This document shows positions 35,956-43,093 of a DNA stretch of 64,000 bases, piece by piece (the stretch's first letter is position 1; every line of letters begins with the position of its first letter). Made by a program: the position numbers and the translations under genes. The stretch covers positions 372,001 to 436,000 of the forward strand of contig NZ_JAFFOB010000015.1 of the NCBI RefSeq assembly GCF_016918935.1, written 5' to 3'. This DNA comes from Roseitranquillus sediminis. Its GTDB lineage: Bacteria > Pseudomonadota > Alphaproteobacteria > Rhodobacterales > Rhodobacteraceae. A model generated the notes under the pieces. The model was not told the DNA's origin and ran no database searches. It saw only the letters and a list, made by a program, of their open reading frames with translations.

Positions 35956-36650
35956 GGCATGTCCCCCCGAGCGAGAATGCGGTGCGGGTGCGAGCGGAAC
36001 TCCCGCTCCCACAGGGTCCAGAGCGTTGCGAGGGTGGCGACGATGAGCGGGATCGGGCCGATCATCCAGGTCGCGGCCGTGAGCGCGAAGTAGACCGCGC
36101 GGAGCCCGCGGTTGAAGTTGTATGCGGCACGTATGCCGAGTTCCCCGGCCTGCGCGGCCACATGCATCGCTCGCGAGTTGCCCGGCGCGGGAACGGACGC
36201 CATGACGACGGAGCAGTACCCGAAAATGCGGTTCGACCAGACGAAGTGCAGGAAGGCCGCTACCAGGAAGAGCGCAACCGTCACCAGCTTGAGCTGGTGA
36301 ACCTCGACCGGGCGGTCGTCCGAGAGGAGGCCGCCGGTCACGGTGCGCAACGTCTCGGCGTTTCCTGCGACCGCAAGGACGCCGCCGATGGCGATGATGC
36401 TCGTCGAGGCGAAGAACGAGGTGCTGGCGCGGAGGCTACCGATGATCTGGCTGTCGAAGATCCGGTTCTCGCGCTGGGCGAGCTCGACCATCCAGTTGCG
36501 CCGGAACTCCGACATCATCAGCGTGACAGAACGTCGTCGTCCCACCGGATGCTCGACGAGGATACCGATCGCTTTATAGGCGATCAGAAGGCAGGCCACG
36601 GCGATGGCGTCGAGCGGCGTGAAGAGATCGAACAGCGCGGCAATGCCCAT
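35952..36650 (-). CDS. DUF599 family membrane protein
   Basis: A 232-residue inner-membrane protein with four hydrophobic helices. The DUF599 pattern is clear: LTLMM-type motif SVTLMMSEFRRNWMVELAQRENRIFDSQIIGSLRASTSFFASTS, and near the C-terminus AYNFNRGLRAVYFALTAATW. Function unknown. It is divergent from glcD by 80 nt and overlaps the downstream secreted-protein gene by 4 nt. Confidence 0.92.
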   Translation of the reverse strand: MGIAALFDLFTPLDAIAVACLLIAYKAIGILVEHPVGRRRSVTLMMSEFRRNWMVELAQRENRIFDSQIIGSLRASTSFFASTSIIAIGGVLAVAGNAETLRTVTGGLLSDDRPVEVHQLKLVTVALFLVAAFLHFVWSNRIFGYCSVVMASVPAPGNSRAMHVAAQAGELGIRAAYNFNRGLRAVYFALTAATWMIGPIPLIVATLATLWTLWEREFRSHPHRILARGDMP

Positions 36651-36730
36651 GGGGCGGAGCCTAGTCTCGCCGCGCCTTGATGCAACTGTCGACGGAGGCT
36701 AGGCTGTGCCACCCCCGAGGGAGGAACGCG

Positions 36731-38182
36731 ATGCATATGCCGGCACCGAATCCCGACGTGCTGAGGCGCAAGGCCCGCATTGTCGAGCGTCTGGCGCACG
36801 TGCTGCCGGATGGCGCCGTGATCCACGAGGAGCACGAGGTAAGGGCCTATGAGTGCGATGCTCTGACGGCCTACAAGTGCCCGCCGCTGGCCGTGACGCT
36901 ACCCGCCTCGACCGAAGAGGTGGCGGCGGTGCTGCGCGTCTGCCACGAGGAGCGGGTGCCGGTGGTGCCCCGCGGCTCGGGCACCTCTCTCGCCGGAGGG
37001 GCGCTGCCCACGGCGGACAGCGTCATCGTGGGTGTAGCGCGCCTGAACCAGGTGCTGGAGACGGACTACGACAACCGCTTCGTGCGGGTGCAGACCGGCC
37101 GCACCAACCTCAGCGTCACCGGCGCCGTGGAGGAGGAGGGCTTCTTCTACGCGCCTGACCCGTCGTCGCAGCTGGCCTGCGCCATTGCCGGCAACATCGG
37201 CATGAACTCGGGTGGGGCGCATTGCCTCAAGTACGGGGTGACGACGAACAACCTGCTCGGCGTGACGATGGTGCTGATGGACGGGACCGTCGTGGAGCTC
37301 GGCGGCGCGCATCTCGACGCGGGCGGGCTGGATCTGCTCGGCGTCGTCTGCGGCTCGGAGGGGCAGCTCGGCGTGGTGACCGAGGCGACGCTCCGCATCC
37401 TGCCGAAGCCGGAGGGCGCGCGGCCGGTGCTGATTGGCTTTTCCTCGAACGAGGTGGCGGGCGCCTGCGTCAGCGACATCATCAAGGCGGGCGTCCTGCC
37501 GGTGGCGATCGAATTCATGGACCGCCCCTGCATCCGCGCCTGCGAGGCCTTCGCCCACGCCGGATACCCTGACTGCGAGGCGCTGCTGATCGTCGAGGTC
37601 GAGGGATCGCCTGCGGAAATCGACGAGCAGCTCGGCGTCATCAAGCAGATCGCGCGCGGCCACGATCCGGTCGAGCTGCGCGAAGCGGCGGACGCCGACG
37701 AGGCGGCGCGGATCTGGCTCGGCCGCAAGTCCGCCTTCGGCGCCATGGGGCAGATCAACGACTACATCTGCCTCGACGGGACGATACCTGTGAGCGAGCT
37801 GCCTCGGGTGCTGGGCGGCATCCGCAAGCTGAGCGAGAGGTACGGGCTGGAGGTCGCGAACGTGTTTCACGCGGGCGACGGGAACATGCACCCGCTGATC
37901 CTCTTCAACGCCAACGAGCCGGGCGACCTCGAAAAGGCCGAGGCAATGGGGGCCGACATCCTGCGCCTTTGCGTCGAGGCGGGCGGCTGCCTGACGGGTG
38001 AGCACGGCGTGGGCGTGGAGAAGCGCGACCTGATGGCGGTGCAGTATACGCCGGACGACCTGGAGGCACAGATGCGGGTCAAGGATGTCTTCGATCCCGA
38101 GTGGCTCCTGAACCCGACCAAGGTGTTTCCGCTCGACGTGTCGGAAACGCGGCGGCTCGGCGCGCCTGCGGCGGCCGCATGA
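36731..38182 (+). CDS. glcD: Glycolate oxidase FAD-binding subunit
   Basis: A 483-residue FAD-linked oxidase of the glycolate oxidase complex, converting glycolate to glyoxylate. The FAD-binding PCMH domain shows VPVVPRGSGTSLAGGALPT and AGNIGMNSGGAHCLKYGVT. The C-terminal cap domain has EVANVFHAGDGNMHPLILF and GEHGVGVEK. The start at 36731 follows GGGAGGAACGC; an upstream in-frame start lacks a site. It begins the glcD-E-hydrolase-F unit; glyoxylate made here can feed the malyl-CoA route encoded at the left of the window. Confidence 0.95.
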   Translation: MHMPAPNPDVLRRKARIVERLAHVLPDGAVIHEEHEVRAYECDALTAYKCPPLAVTLPASTEEVAAVLRVCHEERVPVVPRGSGTSLAGGALPTADSVIVGVARLNQVLETDYDNRFVRVQTGRTNLSVTGAVEEEGFFYAPDPSSQLACAIAGNIGMNSGGAHCLKYGVTTNNLLGVTMVLMDGTVVELGGAHLDAGGLDLLGVVCGSEGQLGVVTEATLRILPKPEGARPVLIGFSSNEVAGACVSDIIKAGVLPVAIEFMDRPCIRACEAFAHAGYPDCEALLIVEVEGSPAEIDEQLGVIKQIARGHDPVELREAADADEAARIWLGRKSAFGAMGQINDYICLDGTIPVSELPRVLGGIRKLSERYGLEVANVFHAGDGNMHPLILFNANEPGDLEKAEAMGADILRLCVEAGGCLTGEHGVGVEKRDLMAVQYTPDDLEAQMRVKDVFDPEWLLNPTKVFPLDVSETRRLGAPAAAA

Positions 38183-38204
38183 GACGCGGCAGGACGGGCG
38201 GACA

Positions 38205-39338
38205 ATGAACGCGGTCCTGGAGGATGATATCGCGCCGGCCGGCGAGGCCGAACTGGCGGATGCGGTGCGCGCGGCACGTGGCCCCTTGCGAATCCGCGGC
38301 GGCGGCACGCGCGGCTTACTTAACACCATTGAGGGCGAGGTCCTGTCGACCGCGCGGCTGAGGGGTATCACCCTCTACGAACCCGGCGCGCTGACGCTGG
38401 TGGCGCGGGCGGGGACGCCGCTCGCCGAGATCGAGGCGGCGCTCGCGGCGGAGGGGCAGCGCCTGCCGTTCGAGCCGATGGACCACCGGCCGCTGCTTGG
38501 CTCGGATGGCGAACCGACGATCGGCGGCGTCGTCGCCGCCAACGTCAGCGGCCCGCGACGGGTGCAGGTCGGTGCGGCGCGGGACTTCCTGCTGGGCGTC
38601 CGTTTCGTGGACGGCACCGGAGCGGTCGTCAGCAATGGCGGCAGGGTGATGAAGAACGTCACCGGCTACGATCTGGTGAAGCTGATGGCGGGCTCGTGGG
38701 GCACGCTTGGCATCCTGACCGAGGTTTCGTTCAAGGTGCTGCCGGCGCCAGCGGCCGCCGCCACCCTGACGCTCGAGGGGCTGGAGACGGCGGAGGCGGT
38801 GCGGGTGATGGCGGCGGCGCTGACATCGCCGTTCGAGGTGTCGGGCGCGGCGCACGACCCTGACGACGCGACGCTGCTTCGCATCGAAGGCTTCGAGGAC
38901 TCTGTCGCCTACCGCGCGGACCGGCTGGTGGAACTGCTGGCGCCGTCTGGCAATGTCCGGGTGGAGCGCGACGCGGAGGCGGTCGCCGACCGCTGGCGCG
39001 CCGTGCGGGACGCGCGCAAGCTCGCGGGTGACGGCGAGGACGTGTGGCGGATCAGCGTGAAGCCTTCGGATGGCGTCGAGGTGGCGCGCCGGCTGCCGGA
39101 TGCGCGCCTGCTCCTAGACTGGGGCGGCGGTCTTGTCTGGGCCGGGGTCGCGCCCGGCGTCGACCTGCGCGCCGCGCTCCACGGGGTGGGGGGGCACGCG
39201 ACGCTGGTGCGCGCGTCGCAGGAGACGCGGCAGCGGTTCGGTGTCTTTCAGCCCGAGGCGGCAGCCGTGGCGGCGCTGTCCCGTGGGCTGCGCGCGCGCT
39301 TCGACCCGCGCGGCATCCTGAACCCAGGGCTGATGTGA
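38205..39338 (+). CDS. glcE: Glycolate oxidase subunit GlcE
   Basis: A 377-residue second FAD-binding subunit of glycolate oxidase. It has a PCMH-type FAD domain: LRIRGGGTRGLL, LGSDGEPTIGGVVAANVSGPRRVQVGAARDFLLG and GGRVMKNVTGYDLVKLMAGSWGTLG. It ends with the family's RFDPRGILNPG motif. Start 38205 is 22 nt after glcD. Its stop overlaps the GTG start of an inserted hydrolase gene. Confidence 0.95.
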   Translation: MNAVLEDDIAPAGEAELADAVRAARGPLRIRGGGTRGLLNTIEGEVLSTARLRGITLYEPGALTLVARAGTPLAEIEAALAAEGQRLPFEPMDHRPLLGSDGEPTIGGVVAANVSGPRRVQVGAARDFLLGVRFVDGTGAVVSNGGRVMKNVTGYDLVKLMAGSWGTLGILTEVSFKVLPAPAAAATLTLEGLETAEAVRVMAAALTSPFEVSGAAHDPDDATLLRIEGFEDSVAYRADRLVELLAPSGNVRVERDAEAVADRWRAVRDARKLAGDGEDVWRISVKPSDGVEVARRLPDARLLLDWGGGLVWAGVAPGVDLRAALHGVGGHATLVRASQETRQRFGVFQPEAAAVAALSRGLRARFDPRGILNPGLM

Positions 39339-40222
39339 CGGCGGCGGCGCAGGCCGACCGCAGCCCGACTTTCGCGGTGCAGGGTGCGACGCTCTTCGCT
39401 CGCGAGGCGGGATCAGGGCAGACGGTCCTTTTCGTGCACGGCTCGGGCAGCGACGACCGGAGCTGGGACAGCGCCTTCGCGGCGGTGGCGGCGAGGTGCC
39501 GGGCGGTTACCTACAGTCGTCGCCATCACCGGCCCAATCCGCCGCTCCAGCCGGGCGAGCGGTACGATTACGGTCGGCAGGTCGACGACCTGTTGGCGGT
39601 GGTGGATCAGATCGACGGGCCGCTCGACCTCGTCGCCCACAGCTCGGGCGGCGTGCTCGCGCTGCTCGCGGCGGGCCGGCGCAGCGACCGGGTGCGGCGG
39701 CTGGTGCTGGTCGAGCCGGCGATCTTCACCCTCGTGGTGAGCGATCCGCCGCGCGCTGCGGAGATCGTGCGCCTGATTGCCGCCGACCCGCGGCTCGCGG
39801 CCGCCATGATCCGGCTGGCGGTCAATTCGCTGCTGCCCGCGCGGCGCGCGGCCAAGCGTGGTGATCGGCCGGCCGCGATTCGCGCCTTCGGAGGTGGCGT
39901 GCTGGGACCGAGTGCGTTCGAGGCGCTCACTCCCGAGCGGGCACGTCAGGTCGAGGAGAACTTCATGGAGTCCGAATTGATCGACGCGCACATGCCGCGC
40001 CTGACGGGAGCCGACGTGGCGGCGGTGCGCTGCCCGGCTCTGGTCGTGTCGGGCCGCGACAGCCCGGACGTGTTTCGCCGGCTGGCGCAGCGGCTGGCGC
40101 GCGAGCTGCCGCGGGGCGGGCATGTCGAGCTGCCTGGCGCCTCGCACATGGTCCACGAAGATGCGCCCGAAGCGTTCGAGGCGACGCTCCTGTCATTTCT
40201 CACACGCGACGAGCCGACCTGA
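39335..40222 (+). CDS. Alpha/beta hydrolase embedded in the glc operon
   Basis: A 295-residue alpha/beta-hydrolase. The oxyanion strand is TVLFVHGSGSDDRSWD, the nucleophile elbow is LVAHSSGGVLALLA with the catalytic serine in the G/S-x-S-x-G position, and the acid/histidine are likely in VVSGRDSPDVF and PGASHMVHEDAP. It begins with GTG at 39335 overlapping the glcE stop and its TGA overlaps the glcF ATG, so it is translated between two subunits of one enzyme. Possible roles are esterase, lactonase or thioesterase of a C2 compound; none is shown. Confidence 0.85.
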   Translation: MTAAAQADRSPTFAVQGATLFAREAGSGQTVLFVHGSGSDDRSWDSAFAAVAARCRAVTYSRRHHRPNPPLQPGERYDYGRQVDDLLAVVDQIDGPLDLVAHSSGGVLALLAAGRRSDRVRRLVLVEPAIFTLVVSDPPRAAEIVRLIAADPRLAAAMIRLAVNSLLPARRAAKRGDRPAAIRAFGGGVLGPSAFEALTPERARQVEENFMESELIDAHMPRLTGADVAAVRCPALVVSGRDSPDVFRRLAQRLARELPRGGHVELPGASHMVHEDAPEAFEATLLSFLTRDEPT

Positions 40223-41592
40223 TGCAGACGAACTTCACGCCCGAACAGTTGCGCGACCCTGCCACGGCGCGGTCGAACGAGATCCTGAGAGCCTGCGTCC
40301 ATTGCGGCTTCTGCACGGCGACCTGCCCGACCTACCAGGTGCTGGGCGACGAGCTCGACAGCCCGCGCGGGCGCATCTACCTGATCAAGGACATGCTGGA
40401 GAACGACCGGCCGGCGGACGAGAAGACCGTCACGCACATCGACCGGTGCCTGAGTTGCCTCGCCTGCATGACGACGTGTCCCTCTGGCGTGCACTACATG
40501 CACCTCGTCGATCATGCCCGCGCGCATATCGAGCGCACCTACCGCCGGCCGCCGATGGACCGGGCGCTGCGCTGGGTGCTGGCGCGCGTGCTGCCCTACC
40601 CGCGTCGGTTTCGCGCGGCGCTCTGGGCGGCGCGGCTAGGGCGGCCCTTCGCCGGACTCATGCCCGACAAGCGGTTGCGCGCGATGCTGGCGATGGCGCC
40701 GGACCGCATCCCGCCGATGGAGCGCGAGGTGCCGCAGGTCCTGCCGGCCGAGGGTGAGCGACGCAGGCGGGTCGCGCTGATGACCGGCTGTGCGCAGCGC
40801 GCGCTCGACCCCGACATCAACGCCGCGACGATCCGCCTGCTCAGGCGCCAGGGCTGCGACGTGGTGATCGCGCGCGGCATGGGGTGCTGCGGCGCGCTGG
40901 TGCACCACATGGGGCAGGAGGCGGAGAGCCACGCCTTCGCCGCGCGCAACATCCGCGCCTGGATGGCCGAGGCGCGCGGGGACGGGCTGGACGCGATCGT
41001 GATCAACACGTCGGGCTGCGGCACCACGGTCAAGGATTACGGGCACATGTTCCGCGACGATCCGCTGGCGGCGGACGCGGCGGAGGTTTCCCGCCTGACG
41101 GTCGATGTCAGCGAGCTGCTCGCGGACCTCATGCGCGACACGCCGCCGGTCGACCCGAACGCCGCGCGCCGCGGCATCGCCGGGACGAACGCGCGGCCCG
41201 AGGACCGGGGGCAGGACGAACCGTGGGAGGGGACGGGCATGCGCGTCGCCTACCATTCCGCCTGCTCGCTGCAGCACGGGCAGAAGGTCCGCTCGGCGCC
41301 GAAGGACCTGCTGAAGAAGGTAGGCTTCAGCGTGGTCGAGCCGGCGGACCCGCACCTCTGCTGCGGGTCGGCGGGAACCTACAACCTGATGCAGCCCGAG
41401 ATCTCGGCCGAGCTGAAGAAGCGCAAGGTGGAGACGCTGGAGGCGAAGTCGCCGGAGGTCATCGCGGCCGGCAACATCGGCTGCATGATGCAGATCGGCT
41501 CCGGAACCGACGTGCCGGTGGTGCACACCGTGGAGTTGCTCGACTGGGCCACCGGCGGACCGCGGCCGGCAGGCCTCGCCGCCCGCGCCTGA
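40222..41592 (+). CDS. glcF: Glycolate oxidase iron-sulfur subunit
   Basis: A 456-residue iron-sulfur subunit. Two 4Fe-4S ferredoxin motifs are visible near the N-terminus: CVHCGFCTATCPTY and CLSCLACMTTCPSG. Two CCG domains follow, with GMGCCGALVHHMG and HLCCGSAGTYNLMQP, the cysteine-rich heterodisulfide-reductase-like repeats. It passes electrons from GlcD/GlcE to quinone. The stop overlaps the following protease gene by one base. Confidence 0.96.
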   Translation: MQTNFTPEQLRDPATARSNEILRACVHCGFCTATCPTYQVLGDELDSPRGRIYLIKDMLENDRPADEKTVTHIDRCLSCLACMTTCPSGVHYMHLVDHARAHIERTYRRPPMDRALRWVLARVLPYPRRFRAALWAARLGRPFAGLMPDKRLRAMLAMAPDRIPPMEREVPQVLPAEGERRRRVALMTGCAQRALDPDINAATIRLLRRQGCDVVIARGMGCCGALVHHMGQEAESHAFAARNIRAWMAEARGDGLDAIVINTSGCGTTVKDYGHMFRDDPLAADAAEVSRLTVDVSELLADLMRDTPPVDPNAARRGIAGTNARPEDRGQDEPWEGTGMRVAYHSACSLQHGQKVRSAPKDLLKKVGFSVVEPADPHLCCGSAGTYNLMQPEISAELKKRKVETLEAKSPEVIAAGNIGCMMQIGSGTDVPVVHTVELLDWATGGPRPAGLAARA

Positions 41593-42269
41593 TGGCGCGC
41601 CTCTTCGCGCTCGGCCTTGTCGCTCTCTTCGGCGCGGCCGCGGCGCGGGCCGAGCCTCCGGCGATGGCGGCGGTGGGGGTGCTGAGCCTGTCGGACCGCA
41701 GCGCCTGCACCGCCACCCTGATCGAGGCGGATCTGGTGCTGACAGCGGCCCATTGCGTGCTGCAGGCGCTCGACCGCACGGCCGACGTCCCGGTCGGCTT
41801 CCGGACAGGCAGCTATCCCGGCTATCCGGCGCACCGTGAGGTGGTGCAGGACCTGGCCGTTCATCCCTTCTACCTGGCGCAGAGCGGTGCCAGCGAAGCG
41901 CGGCTGCGCTACGATCTCGCGCTGGCGCGGCTTGCGGCACCGGTGCCCGAAGGCGCAGCACGACCGGTGCCGGTGGGCGAGGTGCTGGGCGACGAGGCGC
42001 CGATCGTCGCGTCCTATCGCGGTGGCGCGCCCGCGCGGGCGCGCGAGCGCCGCTGTCCCCTGGTCCTGGGCACAGAGGCGTCGCTGTCGCTGGCGTGCGA
42101 CGTGCGCATGGGAGAGTCGGGCTCTCCGGTACTCGTGGAGGTCGACGGCAGGCTGAGCCTGGTCGCGGTCGTCTCCGCCTCGGGCCGGATGCTGCGGACG
42201 GAGATCGCGCTCGCGCCACGCGCGGCGCCGGGGCTGGGCGTGCTCAGGGCCCTGCTCGTGCCGCGTTGA
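41592..42269 (+). CDS. Secreted trypsin-like serine protease
   Basis: A 225-residue protein with a signal peptide (MARLFALGLVALFGAAAARA). The chymotrypsin-fold triad is visible: His in LVLTAAHCVLQ, Asp in RLRYDLALARL and Ser in MGESGSPVLVE. Cysteines in SACTATL/AAHC form the usual disulfide. It starts one base into the glcF stop, so it is translationally coupled to glycolate oxidase for no obvious reason. Likely a small periplasmic or secreted V8/trypsin-like protease. Confidence 0.88.
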   Translation: MARLFALGLVALFGAAAARAEPPAMAAVGVLSLSDRSACTATLIEADLVLTAAHCVLQALDRTADVPVGFRTGSYPGYPAHREVVQDLAVHPFYLAQSGASEARLRYDLALARLAAPVPEGAARPVPVGEVLGDEAPIVASYRGGAPARARERRCPLVLGTEASLSLACDVRMGESGSPVLVEVDGRLSLVAVVSASGRMLRTEIALAPRAAPGLGVLRALLVPR

Positions 42270-42272
42270 CCT

Positions 42273-42302
42273 CTTGAACGGCTGGCCAGCTGTTCCCAGA
42301 TT
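42273..42302 (+). promoter_or_regulatory. Sigma-32 (RpoH)-like heat-shock promoter
   Basis: CTTGAAC at 42273-42279 and CCCAGATT at 42295-42302, separated by 15 nt, match the heat-shock sigma consensus (CTTGAA ... CCCATnT) with one or two differences in the -10 half. It begins 4 nt after the protease stop and about 125 nt before the hsp20 ATG, leaving a leader of roughly 90 nt. Confidence 0.65.
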
Positions 42303-42342
42303 CACGGTGCCGGAGGCCTCAATGGCTTCGGCAAGACCCGAC

Positions 42343-42393
42343 GGCCCGTTCCTTGTGGAAGGGCCGGCCACGTTATCGCTCGAAGAGGATGAC
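42343..42393 (+). promoter_or_regulatory. ROSE-like RNA thermometer in the hsp20 leader
   Basis: The leader folds into two hairpins. The first pairs 42343-42352 with 42357-42365 (GGCCC/GGGCC plus TTCC/GGAA, one bulged G). The second pairs 42372-42380 with 42386-42393: G72-C93, U73-A92, U74-G91, A75-U90, U76-A89, C77-G88, G78 bulged, C79-G87, U80-A86, loop CGAAG. This traps the ribosome-binding site AGGA (42386-42389) against UCGCU, the UYGCU anti-ribosome-binding-site signature of ROSE elements that control small heat-shock genes. Melting on heating would free translation. Confidence 0.65.
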
Positions 42394-42398
42394 CAGTC

Positions 42399-42881
42399 AT
42401 GCGAACATTCGACCTTGCCCCGCTCTATCGCGCCACCGTCGGCTTCGACCAGATCGCCGACCTGATGGACCGGGTTATGACCGACAATGTCGGCGCGCAG
42501 ACTTACCCGCCCTACAATATCGAGAAGACCGCCGAAGACGGCTGGCGTGTCTCGATTGCCGTCGCCGGCTTCACCGAGGACGAACTCGCGGTCGAAGTCA
42601 GGGACAACGCGCTCATCGTCACGGCCAGGAAGGCCGACGAGGAGTCCGGCCGGAACTACCTGCACCGCGGCATCGCGACTCGCGCTTTCGAGCGCCGCTT
42701 CGCGCTGGCCGAGCATGTGCGGGTGACTGGCGCCAGCCATGTCAACGGCATGCTGCACATCGACCTCAAGCGCGAGGTTCCCGAGGCGCTGAAGCCGCGC
42801 CGCATCGAGATCGCGCGCGGCGACACCGTCGAGTCGAAGGCGGTGGACGCGCAGGTGACGGAGACCGAGCAGGCCGCCTGA
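42399..42881 (+). CDS. Small heat-shock protein Hsp20 (IbpA type)
   Basis: A 160-residue small heat-shock chaperone that holds unfolding proteins. It starts MRTFDLAPLYRATVGFDQI as IbpA-type proteins do. The alpha-crystallin domain covers about residues 38-130, with YNIEKTAEDGWRVSIAVAGFTEDEL, then YLHRGIATRAFERRFALAEHV and the end motif VNGMLHIDLKREVPEALKPR. It is a single gene with a heat-shock promoter and a ROSE-like leader, and it is followed by a run of hairpins. Confidence 0.95.
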   Translation: MRTFDLAPLYRATVGFDQIADLMDRVMTDNVGAQTYPPYNIEKTAEDGWRVSIAVAGFTEDELAVEVRDNALIVTARKADEESGRNYLHRGIATRAFERRFALAEHVRVTGASHVNGMLHIDLKREVPEALKPRRIEIARGDTVESKAVDAQVTETEQAA

Positions 42882-42952
42882 TCCGGCAGCATTGGCGAAC
42901 GCCGGGGGCGTGCGGGTAACCGCGCGCCCTTTCGCTTGCGCGACCCGGCGGA

Positions 42953-43080
42953 AACGCACCGGCCTGCGGCCGGCGCGTTGGACCTTCAGCGGCTCCGCCA
43001 TTCGGCGGAGCATCGGGTTGGAGCGCTGCGGCGCCGGCAGGCGCCGGGCGGCCGAGGGGTTCGATGCCCCGAAGGCCGCC
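42953..43080. terminator. Four consecutive hairpins between hsp20 and gabD
   Basis: In the 212-nt gap between convergent genes, four stem-loops follow each other: 42953-42979 (11 pairs, one mismatch), 42992-43011 (8 bp perfect, loop ATTC), 43029-43046 (7 bp perfect, loop GGCA) and 43047-43080 (7-bp outer plus 4-bp inner stem). The first lies 72 nt after the hsp20 stop; the last lies 14 nt beyond the gabD stop on the minus strand. They probably serve as terminators for both genes, more than would be needed. Confidence 0.55.
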
Positions 43081-43093
43081 GCCCCCGTGGGGC

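Noticed and set aside
36899-38371. A 490-codon minus-strand open frame opposite glcD
   Set aside because: Antisense shadow of GlcD; no ribosome-binding site or known domain.
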